Below are positions 1 through 9,442 of a stretch of DNA of 64,000 nt, one piece after another; the stretch's first letter is position 1, and every line of letters starts with the position of its first letter. The position numbers and the translations under genes are program-made. The DNA comes from Paenibacillus lautus NBRC 15380 (lineage in GTDB: Bacteria > Bacillota > Bacilli > Paenibacillales > Paenibacillaceae): positions 1-64,000 of the forward strand of contig NZ_BIMF01000013.1 in the NCBI RefSeq assembly GCF_004000945.1, in the 5' to 3' direction. The notes under the pieces were generated by a model. That model did not search any database. It had not been told where the DNA came from and saw nothing but the letters and a program-made list of their open reading frames with translations.

Positions 1-18
1 GCTCCATACATAAGCAGG

Positions 19-43
19 ACATCACCGTGTGTGATGTTTTTTT
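19..43 (+). terminator. Rho-independent terminator of an upstream gene
   Basis: A 7-bp perfect stem (ACATCAC / GTGATGT) with a 5-nt loop is followed by a run of T. It probably ends a gene lying before the window. The rest of 44-278 is the leader of ppc; I see no gene there and no convincing -35 box, only a TATGAT at 212-217 that could be a -10. Confidence 0.7.
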
Positions 44-278
44 ACATATTCACACGACTACCCTGCGAAGTGTTAATGTGCTAAAGAACATAGTTGGATC
101 AAGGTTTATAGGACTAATGTCCATGGTATATGGGTATATCAATATCATGAGTTTTGTCGATTTGGCTAATTTTTTCGCCTGAAAAATGCAGATTTTCATG
201 CGCTTTTATTGTATGATGTTAGGAAGGCGTTACGTCCTATAGACAAACTGCTGAAACGGGTGAGATGGGAGGAGTAGC

Positions 279-3065
279 ATGACTGAACTTACAGTAACCG
301 CAAAGAGCAATTCCAACAATCTGCTGCGGCGAGATGTACGGTTCCTTGGCAATATTCTTGGAGAAGTTCTTGTCCACCAAGGTGGCAATGAGCTTTTAGA
401 TATAGTTGAGAAAATTCGTGAAACGAGTAAATCGTTGCGATCCGTATTCCTGCCAGAATTGTTTGCAGATTTCAAAAGGATCATCAGCACATTGGAGCCC
501 GACATTCGTCATCAGGTGATTCGCGCGTTTGCCATTTATTTTCAATTGGTTAATATCGCGGAGCAGAATCATCGCATTCGCCGCAAACGCGATTACGAGC
601 GTTCCGCCGGAGAGAGTGTTCAACCAGGTTCCATTGAAAGTGCAGTCCAGGATTTGAAGGAGCGCAATATTACGTTTGAAGAAGTTCAAGAAATTCTCGA
701 AAGTCTATCCCTTGAGCTGGTAATGACAGCTCATCCAACAGAAGCGATGCGTCGGGCTATTCTGGATATTCATAAACGGATAGCGGACGATGTGATGCAC
801 CTGGACAATCCGACCCTAACATTCCGCGAACGAGAGCAGCTTCGGGAGAAACTACTGAATGAAGTGATTACGCTATGGCAAACCGATGAGCTTCGTGACC
901 GTAAGCCTACTGTCCTGGATGAAGTCAGAAACGGTATGTATTATTTTCACGAGACCCTGTTTCACATTCTGCCAGAGGTTTATCAAGAACTGGAGCGCTG
1001 CCTAAGTAAATATTATCCGGGTCACCATTGGCACGTTCCAACCTATTTGCGTTTCGGTTCGTGGATCGGTGGCGATCGGGACGGAAATCCTTCAGTGACG
1101 GCGGACGTAACATGGAGAACGCTTGAAATGCAGCGGAAGCTGGCGATTCGTGAATACCAACGGATTTTGCGTGAATTCATGAAATACCTGAGCTTCAGCT
1201 CGTCGATCGTGAGCGTTTCGGATGAATTGATTCAATCCATTGAAAAAGACCGCGAGCATGTAACACTGAAGAAGATGGAAATTTGGCACAATGAGAAAGA
1301 GCCTTATCGTGTTAAGCTGGTATATATGCTGGCTAAAATGAGTCATATTCTCGATGAGAACATGACTGGCAGCGAGCGTTATCAGTCCCCTGAGGAATTT
1401 ATCGAGGACTTGAATATCATTGATCGAAGCTTGCGTTTCCATTTTGCTGACTATGTTGCAGATACGTATATTCAAAAACTGATTCGTCAGGCGGAGTTGT
1501 TTGGCTTCCATACAGCAACGCTGGATATCAGACAGCATAGCCAAGAGCATGAAAATGCCATGGCCGAAATTCTCCGTAAAATGAACGTGACTCAGGATTA
1601 CGCCCAATTAAGCGAAGACGAGAAGATCGAGCTGCTTAACAACCTGCTTAACGATCCTCGTCCATTGACTACGCCTTATCAAGAGTACAGCGACAGCACC
1701 GAAGAATGCCTTGAAGTATACCGTACGGTATTTCGTGCCCAGCAGGAGTTCGGCGTGAAGTGTATTTCAAGTTATTTGATCAGTATGTCCGAGGGCGCAA
1801 GCGACGTTCTGGAAGTGATGGTATTTGCCAAAGAAGTCGGACTCTTCCGCAAGGACAATGATGGTTCTGTCATAGCTACTTTGCAGGCAGCGCCATTGTT
1901 TGAGACGATTGAGGATCTTCATGCCGCACCTAATATTATGCGTAAGCTCTTTAGCCTACCGATCTACCGGGAAGCGGTTAGCGCCATGAATGAGCTTCAG
2001 GAAATCATGCTGGGTTATTCTGACAGCAACAAGGACGGCGGAGCCATTACAGCCAACTGGGAGCTCCAGGTAGCACTCAAAGATATTACGGCTGCAGCCA
2101 ATGAGTATGGCATTAAGGTGAAATACTTCCACGGACGCGGCGGATCGCTTGGACGCGGCGGGATGCCTCTGAACCGCAGCATTTTGGCTCAACCGGCATC
2201 AACGATTGCGGGCGGCATCAAAATCACGGAGCAAGGCGAGGTCATTTCTTCCCGTTATTCCTTGAAGGGAATTGCCTACCGCAGTTTGGACCAGGCGACT
2301 TCAGCACTTATAACGGCTTCTCTTAATGCCCGTTACCCTGAAAAAGAATCGACCGAAAAAGAGTGGGAAGAGATTTCCTCGAGCATATCGGCCGCTTCGC
2401 AGAAGAAATATCAGGATCTGATCTTCCGTGATCCGGATTTCCTGAGCTTCTTCAAGGAATCCACGCCGCTTCCTGAGGTGGGAGAGCTGAATATCGGTTC
2501 CCGACCATCCAAGCGTAAGAACAGTGACCGTTTTGAGGACCTCAGAGCCATTCCTTGGGTGTTTGCGTGGACCCAGAGCCGTTACCTGCTTCCGGCATGG
2601 TACGCGGCTGGTACGGGCTTACAGAGCTTCTACCAGGGCAAGGAAGAGAATATGAAGGTGCTACAGAAGATGTACACGAGCTATCCGTTCTTTACGTCGC
2701 TGATCGATACCCTTCAGATGGCTCTTGCCAAGGCTGATCTGATCATCGCCAAGGAGTATTCTCTGATGACGAAGGATGATCAAGCCCGCGAGCGTATCTT
2801 CGGTCTGATCCAAGATGAGTTTAACCTTACGAAAGAGCTTGTTCTTAAGATTACGGGACAACAGGATATTCTGGATAACCAGCCGGTCCTGCAGGAATCA
2901 ATTCGACTCCGTAACCCTTACGTGGATCCGCTTAGCTATTTGCAGGTTCAATTGCTTAACGAGCTGCGCGAGCTGAGGGAGCAGGAGCAGGACGATCCGG
3001 ATCTGCTTCGGGAAGTACTGCTGACCATCAACGGCATTGCGGCGGGGCTTCGTAATACAGGTTGA
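279..3065 (+). CDS. ppc: Phosphoenolpyruvate carboxylase
   Basis: Carboxylates phosphoenolpyruvate with bicarbonate to oxaloacetate, refilling the TCA cycle in the cytosol. At 928 residues it has the usual bacterial length. The three family signatures are visible: VMTAHPTEAMRR near residue 150 (catalytic His), GSWIGGDRDGNP near 262-272, and FHGRGGSLGRGG near 616-628 (phosphate-binding glycine loop). The ATG follows GGGAGGAG with normal spacing. It stands alone as a unit with its own downstream terminator. Nothing is missing; the identification is secure. Confidence 0.97.
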   Translation: MTELTVTAKSNSNNLLRRDVRFLGNILGEVLVHQGGNELLDIVEKIRETSKSLRSVFLPELFADFKRIISTLEPDIRHQVIRAFAIYFQLVNIAEQNHRIRRKRDYERSAGESVQPGSIESAVQDLKERNITFEEVQEILESLSLELVMTAHPTEAMRRAILDIHKRIADDVMHLDNPTLTFREREQLREKLLNEVITLWQTDELRDRKPTVLDEVRNGMYYFHETLFHILPEVYQELERCLSKYYPGHHWHVPTYLRFGSWIGGDRDGNPSVTADVTWRTLEMQRKLAIREYQRILREFMKYLSFSSSIVSVSDELIQSIEKDREHVTLKKMEIWHNEKEPYRVKLVYMLAKMSHILDENMTGSERYQSPEEFIEDLNIIDRSLRFHFADYVADTYIQKLIRQAELFGFHTATLDIRQHSQEHENAMAEILRKMNVTQDYAQLSEDEKIELLNNLLNDPRPLTTPYQEYSDSTEECLEVYRTVFRAQQEFGVKCISSYLISMSEGASDVLEVMVFAKEVGLFRKDNDGSVIATLQAAPLFETIEDLHAAPNIMRKLFSLPIYREAVSAMNELQEIMLGYSDSNKDGGAITANWELQVALKDITAAANEYGIKVKYFHGRGGSLGRGGMPLNRSILAQPASTIAGGIKITEQGEVISSRYSLKGIAYRSLDQATSALITASLNARYPEKESTEKEWEEISSSISAASQKKYQDLIFRDPDFLSFFKESTPLPEVGELNIGSRPSKRKNSDRFEDLRAIPWVFAWTQSRYLLPAWYAAGTGLQSFYQGKEENMKVLQKMYTSYPFFTSLIDTLQMALAKADLIIAKEYSLMTKDDQARERIFGLIQDEFNLTKELVLKITGQQDILDNQPVLQESIRLRNPYVDPLSYLQVQLLNELRELREQEQDDPDLLREVLLTINGIAAGLRNTG

Positions 3066-3108
3066 TCCTTACAGGATGACAAAGCGGTTTGAAAGGGATA
3101 GTATAAGG

Positions 3109-3138
3109 CGAGGTTCCCTAGAGGGACCTCGTTTTTTC
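3109..3138 (+). terminator. Terminator of ppc
   Basis: GCGAGGTTCCCT pairs with AGGGACCTCG (one bulged T), followed by six T. It lies 44 bp after the ppc stop. The remaining 170 bp to sigW carry an AT-rich leader in which I could not find a clear ECF-type -35/-10 pair. Confidence 0.8.
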
Positions 3139-3308
3139 ATCTATGAAGCAGCATAACCTCTGATGATTAGAGTATCGGCTGCAATATGATCGTCTTTGAT
3201 AGGGAATAGGGATTCTTTTTGAATTATTGTTGATTTTTAGAAACAGTTGAATTACGATTTGAATGATGCTTTTTTAGACGTTACCCATCAGACCATTCTG
3301 GGGGAATT

Positions 3309-3878
3309 ATGGTGGACAATTTGGATGTAAGACTGGCGAAGCTGGCCCGAAAAGGGGACCAGAGAGCTTTTGCCGAAATCGTAGAGCTTTATAAAGACAA
3401 AATTTTTCATTTGGCTTACCGGATGCTGAGTAACCGCCATGAGGCCGAGGATGTCGTACAAGAGACTTTTTTGCGTGTATATAAAAACCTTGATCGATAC
3501 GACGAGAATCAGAAGTTCTCAACTTGGATATACCGAATCGGTACAAATCTTAGCATTGATCGGCTGCGCAAGCGCAAGCCGTCTTTCTCGCTGGACGCCG
3601 ACCTGAATGAAAGCGAAGGTATGGACGGCTATTCCCTGATCCCGAGCGATAACCGTACACCTGAGAGTGAAATGCTGCTATCGGAGACACAGCGCATCAT
3701 TCATCAGGCGATTGACGGACTTCCTGCCAAGTACAAGACGATCATGATTCTAAGGTACATTCAGGATTTATCCCTGCAAGAGATCAGCGAGATTTTGGAC
3801 TTGCCTGTAACAACGATCAAAACACGAGTTCATCGTGGACGCGAATTTTTGCGTAAAAAATTAGAGTACAAATTGTAA
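3309..3878 (+). CDS. sigW: ECF sigma factor, SigW type
   Basis: An extracytoplasmic-function RNA polymerase sigma factor of 189 residues, the normal size. Region 2 is visible in the N-terminal half (AYRMLSNRHEAEDVVQETF, then FSTWIYRIGTNLSIDRLRKR). Region 4 follows near 120-185 (LPAKYKTIMILRYIQDLSL, TTIKTRVHRGREFLRKKL). The start ATG follows GGGGGAATT; a GTG one codon later is possible. Together with the downstream anti-sigma factor and the cdaA-glmS block this is the SigW neighbourhood of Bacillus and Paenibacillus, where SigW answers envelope stress. Autoregulation is expected from the family, but no matching promoter is obvious here. Confidence 0.93.
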   Translation: MVDNLDVRLAKLARKGDQRAFAEIVELYKDKIFHLAYRMLSNRHEAEDVVQETFLRVYKNLDRYDENQKFSTWIYRIGTNLSIDRLRKRKPSFSLDADLNESEGMDGYSLIPSDNRTPESEMLLSETQRIIHQAIDGLPAKYKTIMILRYIQDLSLQEISEILDLPVTTIKTRVHRGREFLRKKLEYKL

Positions 3879-3880
3879 TG

Positions 3881-3939
3881 AAAAAAACGCCTATCGCCGT
3901 TCTTTGAGGAAGAGAGACCGCGTTTAAGGGCGCTTTTTT
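3881..3939 (+). other. Hairpin between sigW and rsiW (possible attenuator)
   Basis: AAAAAAACGCC pairs with GGGCGCTTTTTT (one bulged C) across a loop of about 35 nt, just after the sigW stop. The 3' side is a T-run, so it could act as a weak terminator that lowers anti-sigma transcription relative to sigW. This is inference from the fold only. Confidence 0.35.
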
Positions 3940-4101
3940 CTTGCGATGCCAGAAAGTCCGTATCCGCTATTTTTTTTCTGATTTTCTTTTGAAAAAATTG
4001 AAACATCCCCGATTCCGGCACGTATGAACAATAAGCAAGTCTTATGCCCCTACGGGGGAAGGGACCCAGCAAAGAGATTGAATGAAAGGATTGGCTCACA
4101 A

Positions 4102-4716
4102 ATGGATTGCAAATTAGCCGTCTCTTTGATGCATGATTATCTGGATAATGACTTGTCCGACCCACAACAGCTGGAATTGCAAGAGCATTTGCTGGATTGT
4201 GCTGACTGTCGGAATTACTTCGAGAAGCTGGAGCATACCGATATGCTTCTTTATTCCTTAACTCATCATGCGACCAAGCCATCCGATGATTTAACGGAAC
4301 GTATAATGGGTATGCTGCCGCAGCCCAAGAAACAAAAAGCTTGGGTCAAATGGGTTAGGAATCATCCTGCGCTCACGGCTGCAGCTTTGTTTTTGGTTGT
4401 CATGCTCTTCAGCACAATCAGTTTTTGGAGTCAGGATACTCAGCTGGTTGTAAAGAGTGATGAGTTCGAAAAGCTGGTGATTGAAGGAGATACCGTCATT
4501 ATTCCTCCGGATCAAATCATCACGGGAGATATTACAGTCGAGAATGGAAAGACTAAGGTTTACGGTCAAGTGAATGGCAATGTGACCGTCATTGACGGAG
4601 AATTATTTCAGGCTTCCACCTCACATATAGCAGGTCAAGTGAAGGACATAGATCGGGCGATGGACTGGATCTGGTACAAGATCTCCACTCTGTTTACAGA
4701 TGCCGCTTACCGCTAG
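4102..4716 (+). CDS. rsiW: Zinc-binding anti-sigma factor (RsiW-like)
   Basis: A membrane anti-sigma factor of 204 residues that should hold SigW inactive until proteolysed. The N-terminal cytosolic domain has the HxxxCxxC zinc motif (EHLLDCADC). One transmembrane helix follows (ALTAAALFLVVMLFSTISFW), then an outside domain rich in short beta strands (GKTKVYGQVNGNVTVIDG) reminiscent of a right-handed beta repeat. I chose ATG 4102 because AAAGGA sits 11 nt upstream and the protein then begins with the usual DCKLAVSLMHDYLD; the frame extends to 4024 without a ribosome site. It is 220 bp from sigW and ends the pair. Confidence 0.9.
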   Translation: MDCKLAVSLMHDYLDNDLSDPQQLELQEHLLDCADCRNYFEKLEHTDMLLYSLTHHATKPSDDLTERIMGMLPQPKKQKAWVKWVRNHPALTAAALFLVVMLFSTISFWSQDTQLVVKSDEFEKLVIEGDTVIIPPDQIITGDITVENGKTKVYGQVNGNVTVIDGELFQASTSHIAGQVKDIDRAMDWIWYKISTLFTDAAYR

Positions 4717-4739
4717 GTGTAACCTGAAGCCTACTGAAT

Positions 4740-4780
4740 AAAAGCGCCTCTTTTCAGTGAAAAGACGGCGCTTCTTTTGT
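4740..4780 (+). terminator. Terminator of sigW-rsiW
   Basis: AAGCGCC(T)CTTTTC pairs with GAAAAG(AC)GGCGCTT, followed by CTTTTG. It separates the sigma operon from cdaA. The 255 bp that follow are non-coding and must hold the cdaA promoter. Confidence 0.85.
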
Positions 4781-5034
4781 TGATTTTATGATCTTTTTCA
4801 TGAAAAGCGGAGGGCGTCCGCTTGCATCGGAAAGATTAACGTTATAACCTAGAGAGTGTAGAGTACATACTACATATATAAGTCTCATGCGTTATTAAAA
4901 AGGAAGTTCAAAAAGTCCCCGTGTGATCAGATGGAAAATGGAGAGCTGGTTCGGTCATTCGAATCTTAGCGTTCATTTTCGAGGAACCGGATTTTTTGGG
5001 CCCGCACTTTAAAGGAAATGACGGGGGTTGCTGT

Positions 5035-5865
5035 ATGGAGTATTTCACAGATATGACCTGGGGTGAAACCATTAAAGATATCATCGATATCCTTATCGTT
5101 ACTTATATAATATACCAGATGATACTGCTCGTCCGCGGTACGCGGGCGGTCCAGCTGCTCAAAGGGATTTTGGTGCTTGTGGTCATCTGGGCGCTCAGCA
5201 CCTGGTTTGATCTGTACACGCTGAAGTGGCTGATGAATCAGATCTTTACATTTGGGGTGCTGGCGATCTTCATCATCTTCCAGCCTGAGCTCAGACGTGG
5301 TCTGGAGCAGCTCGGACGAGGCAAGCTGTTCGGGCGGACGGCGGATATTGACGAGGAGACCAATAAGTTAATCAGCGAAACCATTAAGGCGGTTAATTAT
5401 TTGTCGCGGCGCAAAATAGGGGCTCTGATCGTCTTTGAGAGGACGACGGGCCTGAATGAGTATGTAGAATCAGGAATTCCGATGAGATCGGTGATCAGCT
5501 CGGAATTGTTTATTAACATTTTTATACCGAACACACCTCTCCATGACGGAGCCGTCATTATTCAGAACGGTCAAATTGCGGCCGCTGGCTGTTATTTGCC
5601 GCTATCGGAGAATCCTTTTATCAGTAAGGAACTGGGAACAAGGCACCGTGCCGCTATCGGAATCAGTGAGGTGGGGGATGCGATTTCGGTTGTCGTATCC
5701 GAGGAGACTGGGCAAGTATCGCTGGCCTTGAATGGACAAGTGGTTCGAGATATTAAGGAAGAGTCCCTTATCTCCAAATTGTATGAGGAGCTCAGGCCTG
5801 CCGCGTCCATTAAGGAGAAACGCACGTTCTTCTGGAAACGGAAGGGGGACGGCAGCAATGGATAA
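5035..5865 (+). CDS. cdaA: Diadenylate cyclase CdaA
   Basis: Makes cyclic di-AMP from two ATP at the membrane. It has 276 residues. The N-terminus carries about three transmembrane helices (ILIVTYIIYQMILLV; ILVLVVIWALSTWF; FTFGVLAIFIIF), then the DAC domain with both catalytic motifs, DGA near residue 171 (PLHDGAVII) and RHR near 203-205. ATG 5035 is chosen because GGGGG lies 7 nt upstream; an upstream ATG at 4996 has no such site. It overlaps cdaR by 8 nt (ATGGATAA), so the two are translationally coupled. The order cdaA-cdaR-glmM is the classic c-di-AMP/cell-wall operon. Confidence 0.96.
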   Translation: MEYFTDMTWGETIKDIIDILIVTYIIYQMILLVRGTRAVQLLKGILVLVVIWALSTWFDLYTLKWLMNQIFTFGVLAIFIIFQPELRRGLEQLGRGKLFGRTADIDEETNKLISETIKAVNYLSRRKIGALIVFERTTGLNEYVESGIPMRSVISSELFINIFIPNTPLHDGAVIIQNGQIAAAGCYLPLSENPFISKELGTRHRAAIGISEVGDAISVVVSEETGQVSLALNGQVVRDIKEESLISKLYEELRPAASIKEKRTFFWKRKGDGSNG

Positions 5866-7336
5866 ATGGATCAAGAATAACACGGCAAGCAAGCTCATTG
5901 CACTCGCTGTCAGTATTTTATTGTGGGCGATGGTTCATATGGACAGCGGAACGCCTGCACCGCCAACAACTTTTTATGATACCAAAGTCATTGAAGGCGT
6001 TAAGATTCAGACGTATGGATTTGATGACAGCGAATATGCGTTAACGGGTATCGATAAGGACCGCGTAAATCTCCAAGTTCGGGGAAAGAAATCCAATATC
6101 TCGCTTTTGACCGACGACTATAAGGTGAAGCTTGATTTGAGCAACGTCAGAGAACCGGGTACGCACACGCTTCCGCTAACCCCCTCCATCCCGAGTGGCG
6201 TGGAGATGATATCGATGGAGCCATCCACTGTTACGGTGACGGTAGAGCCGAGAGTGTCGAAATCCGTGACGGTAAGTATTGGAACCAAAGGCGAGCCTGC
6301 TAAAGATTACCGGGCCGGAACACCCGTGCTGATTGACCCAAGGCAAGTCACGGTTACCCTGCCTGAATCGTCCATGGCGAATCTGGGGCAGGTCAAAGGT
6401 AATGTGGAGCTTGATGGTGCCAAAGAGAAGATTACGGAGAAACGAGTCAAGCTAACAGCATATGATAAAGAAGGCAACGCGATGGAAGATGCGGTCATTG
6501 AGCCTGCTGCAGTAGCAGCTGAAGTGCCGATTGAACCTGCATTTGTCACCCTCCCACTGGAGATACAATATACCGGACGGCTGCCGGAAGGGTTTGTCCT
6601 ATCCAAGGTGGACCAGAAGGTAAAAGAAGTGAAGCTGTTTGGCAGTAAAGAGGCGCTGGCAGGAGCTGAGACCTATGTCGAAGCTACGATCAATCTGGGA
6701 GAAGTTAGAAATTCGGGAACAACAGTGCTTACGGCCGACTTGACGCCGCCCGAAGGTTTTGAGAAAATCGAGCCGAGCTCTGTAACGGTGGATGTTACGG
6801 CTGTATCGCATGGTGAACGGGTGATTACGGGGATTCCGATAACGTTAAAAGGGGTTGCCTCCGGCCTGGATGCTGTCATTACAGATCCAAAAACGAAGAC
6901 CATATCTTTAACGCTCACCGGAGCGCCTGACTTGCTCAATAGTCTGGAGCCGACAGATATCGGAGCTGAAGCGAACGCAACCGGGTTGAAAGCCGGCGTT
7001 CACGAAATTCCGCTGCAGATCACGCTGCCTAATTTTATTAACCGTACGGATTCGGAACGTCCTGTGATTAAGGTAGAGCTCAAGGATAACTCCAAACCCG
7101 TGACAACGGAGCCGGACACCTCGAAGAATGAGGGAACAGACAAAGACAAGCCTGTTTCACCAGGGACGGGAACGGGATCAGGAACAGGAACAGGCAATGA
7201 TCAGGGGGAGAATACGGAGACGCCTCCTACTGATGAAGATACGGATAACTCCGGATCAGGAGAAAGCCCATCACATCCGCCGGGAGACGGATCGAGTGAT
7301 GGAACAACGGGATCAGAAACGTCCAATGATGGATAA
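5858..7336 (+). CDS. cdaR: CdaA regulator CdaR (YbbR-domain protein)
   Basis: A membrane-anchored extracytoplasmic protein known in this family to modulate CdaA. It has 492 residues: one N-terminal signal anchor (SKLIALAVSILLWAMVH), about four YbbR repeats of roughly 80-90 residues, and a long low-complexity tail rich in Gly, Thr, Ser, Glu and Asp that is likely disordered. The start is ATG 5858, preceded by GAAGGGGGA; the same frame is open further upstream inside cdaA but that is a shadow. The acidic tail of about 90 residues is longer than I would expect from the Bacillus homologue. Confidence 0.93.
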   Translation: MDKWIKNNTASKLIALAVSILLWAMVHMDSGTPAPPTTFYDTKVIEGVKIQTYGFDDSEYALTGIDKDRVNLQVRGKKSNISLLTDDYKVKLDLSNVREPGTHTLPLTPSIPSGVEMISMEPSTVTVTVEPRVSKSVTVSIGTKGEPAKDYRAGTPVLIDPRQVTVTLPESSMANLGQVKGNVELDGAKEKITEKRVKLTAYDKEGNAMEDAVIEPAAVAAEVPIEPAFVTLPLEIQYTGRLPEGFVLSKVDQKVKEVKLFGSKEALAGAETYVEATINLGEVRNSGTTVLTADLTPPEGFEKIEPSSVTVDVTAVSHGERVITGIPITLKGVASGLDAVITDPKTKTISLTLTGAPDLLNSLEPTDIGAEANATGLKAGVHEIPLQITLPNFINRTDSERPVIKVELKDNSKPVTTEPDTSKNEGTDKDKPVSPGTGTGSGTGTGNDQGENTETPPTDEDTDNSGSGESPSHPPGDGSSDGTTGSETSNDG

Positions 7337-7368
7337 TAACGAAGAGTAGATAAAGGAGTATATAAAAC

Positions 7369-8709
7369 ATGGGGAAATATTTTGGTACAGATGGAGTAAG
7401 GGGAGTTGCAAATCAAGAACTGACAGCGGAAATGGCTTACAGCATCGGTCGCTGCGGAGGCTATGTGCTTACTGGCGATAAAGAGAAGCCAACCGTCATC
7501 ATCGGTATGGATACCCGGGTATCCGGGGCTATGCTGGAGTCGGCTTTGGTTGCAGGTCTGCTGTCCATCGGTGCACACGTCATTCGTCTGGGTGTCGTGA
7601 GTACACCAGCAGTGGCGTATATCACAAGACTTTTGAAGGCTGATGCGGGTGTTATGATCTCGGCTTCACATAATCCGGTACAAGATAACGGCATCAAGTT
7701 CTTCGGTGGAGACGGCTTCAAGCTGTCGGATGAGACAGAGCTTAAGATTGAAGAGCTGATGGATGCGGAAACAGATAATCTGCCGCGACCAATCGGGGCT
7801 GATTTAGGTGAATTGCTGGTTGATAACGAATCTAAATATAAATACCTTGAATATTTGAAAACGACGGTCAATAACCGGTTTGACGGTCTGAAAATCGTTC
7901 TGGACTGTGCTAATGGCGCAGCTTATGAGCTGGCTCCGAAGCTTTTCCGTGAATTGGGTGCGGAAGTGATCGCCATCGGTGCTGAGCCGAATGGCCTGAA
8001 TATTAATGATCACTGTGGATCGACTCATCCGGAGAAACTCGTCGAGGCCGTACTCCAGCATGGCGCTGACCTCGGTCTGGCTTTTGATGGCGATGCGGAT
8101 CGCCTGATTGCCATTGACGCAAAAGGCGAGGAAGTGGACGGCGATTTCATTCTGTGCATTTGCGGTGATGCCATGAACCGTGCCGGCAAGCTGAAAGAAG
8201 GTACCATCGTTTCGACTGTTATGAGCAACATCGGTTTCTATAAAGCATGTGACAGCTTGAAGCTGAAGACGGCCAAAACCGCAGTCGGCGACCGCTACGT
8301 CATGGAAGAAATGCGCCGCGGCGGATATAACCTGGGTGGAGAGCAGTCAGGACACGTGATTTTCCTGGATCACAACACCACAGGGGATGGCATCCTGACT
8401 GGAATTCAATTGGTGGATACGTTGGTGGCCTCCGGCAAGCCACTGCATGAGCTGAAGAGCAGCATGCGCAAGTATCCGCAAGTGCTGGTTAATGTTCGTG
8501 TCGGCGATAAGAGCAAGTACCAAGGCAATACCGTTATTGAGTCTGCGATTGCTGAAGTTGAAGGCATTCTGGGTGATAACGGCCGTGTCCTGGTTCGCCC
8601 ATCGGGAACGGAATCCCTCATTCGCGTCATGGCGGAAGGCCCGGATAAAGAAGAGCTCGACCGTTATGTAACGCAGATTGCTGATGTGGTGAAGCGGGAA
8701 TTGGCGTAA
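7369..8709 (+). CDS. glmM: Phosphoglucosamine mutase
   Basis: Converts glucosamine-6-phosphate to glucosamine-1-phosphate on the way to UDP-GlcNAc. It has 446 residues, full length. The phosphoserine loop MISASHNP places the catalytic Ser at residue 100. The metal-binding DGDADR and the C-terminal phosphate loop [15 protein letters not shown] are present. AAAGGAG precedes the ATG. It lies 32 bp after cdaR; c-di-AMP cyclase and GlmM are known partners, which fits this conserved order. Confidence 0.97.
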   Translation: MGKYFGTDGVRGVANQELTAEMAYSIGRCGGYVLTGDKEKPTVIIGMDTRVSGAMLESALVAGLLSIGAHVIRLGVVSTPAVAYITRLLKADAGVMISASHNPVQDNGIKFFGGDGFKLSDETELKIEELMDAETDNLPRPIGADLGELLVDNESKYKYLEYLKTTVNNRFDGLKIVLDCANGAAYELAPKLFRELGAEVIAIGAEPNGLNINDHCGSTHPEKLVEAVLQHGADLGLAFDGDADRLIAIDAKGEEVDGDFILCICGDAMNRAGKLKEGTIVSTVMSNIGFYKACDSLKLKTAKTAVGDRYVMEEMRRGGYNLGGEQSGHVIFLDHNTTGDGILTGIQLVDTLVASGKPLHELKSSMRKYPQVLVNVRVGDKSKYQGNTVIESAIAEVEGILGDNGRVLVRPSGTESLIRVMAEGPDKEELDRYVTQIADVVKRELA

Positions 8710-8753
8710 GACTAAGGGTGTATTTTTCAAGGAAAGCAGACTAATTTTTGTCA

Positions 8754-8797
8754 GGGCCAGTGAACTATGAGGTTTCTGTTCACTGGCCCGCTGTTTT
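8754..8797 (+). terminator. Terminator after glmM
   Basis: A 12-bp perfect stem (GGGCCAGTGAAC / GTTCACTGGCCC) with a 12-nt loop, followed by GCTGTTTT. The T-run is short, so termination may be partial, but the stem cleanly separates glmM from the glmS promoter. Confidence 0.75.
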
Positions 8798-8945
8798 CCA
8801 TAATACCGGTCGAATGAAAGCGCAACACCTCTTGTCCTGCCTGCAAAGAGGTTCGTGTGCGGCATCGCTTGAGAAAATAGGTCATTCGGTGTCATTCATG
8901 TGGTTAATTATACGCAGAGCTTGGAGCTCCTAGGAAGCAGCAGAG

Positions 8946-8974
8946 TTGCCAAAGTCAGAACGCATGAATATAAT
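8946..8974 (+). promoter_or_regulatory. Putative SigA promoter of glmS
   Basis: TTGCCA at 8946-8951 and TATAAT at 8969-8974 are separated by exactly 17 nt. Transcription would begin near 8981, about 50 nt before the ribozyme cleavage site, so the ribozyme is transcribed in full. The stretch 8798-8945 shows nothing else I can name. Confidence 0.7.
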
Positions 8975-9030
8975 AAAGGATGTCATTCAAGAATAGAAAG
9001 CGAGGATTGTGAGGTTACATCAAGCTTCAT

Positions 9031-9212
9031 AAGCGCCAGAGCTTGTACCTGCGCGGGGATTGGTTATTGCTACGATAGGGATGACCAAACGGCAGAACGC
9101 AAGTTGACGAGGTAGAGGTGTTCGGATTGTTCGGCGGGGACCTCTCGGTAATGCACCAACCGTAAGCGAATCACGGAAAAGGAATGGGCGACCGTTCTTA
9201 CAACGTATCCGC
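9031..9212 (+). ncRNA. glmS self-cleaving ribozyme (GlcN6P-sensing)
   Basis: A metabolite-dependent ribozyme in the glmS leader; glucosamine-6-phosphate triggers self-cleavage and lowers glmS expression. The sequence carries the conserved start AAGCGCCAG, which puts cleavage between A9032 and G9033. It also carries the pseudoknot core GACGAGGTAGAGGT (9107-9120) and TTCGGCGGGGACCTCTCGG (9129-9147), then CAACCGTAAGCG as in the P4 region. The 3' boundary is approximate. About 230 nt of further untranslated leader separate it from glmS. Confidence 0.92.
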
Positions 9213-9442
9213 AGGTGCTAATTATCACTAATATACAAAACATGAATGTGCGATTTAGAATGCGACAGCGCGGTGGAAGAAGAGTGCATTCATGTCTGTT
9301 CAACTTTAGCAGCCTATATCTTGCTGGATATTTTGAACGTTGATAATTGAATAGATCATTCTTCTTTCCTCATACCGCACAGATGCTGCCGTGTTCTATT
9401 TCCGCCTACTATTATAGGGAAATTGAACGGAGGAATCATACT

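Noticed and set aside
3230-3300. An ECF-type promoter for sigW based on AGAAAC near 3239
   Set aside because: No CGT(A/C) -10 element occurs at 16-17 nt from it.
4907-5002. A possible second copy of the 168-bp inverted-end element upstream of cdaA
   Set aside because: Only about 12 nt at each end resemble it; the interior does not match.
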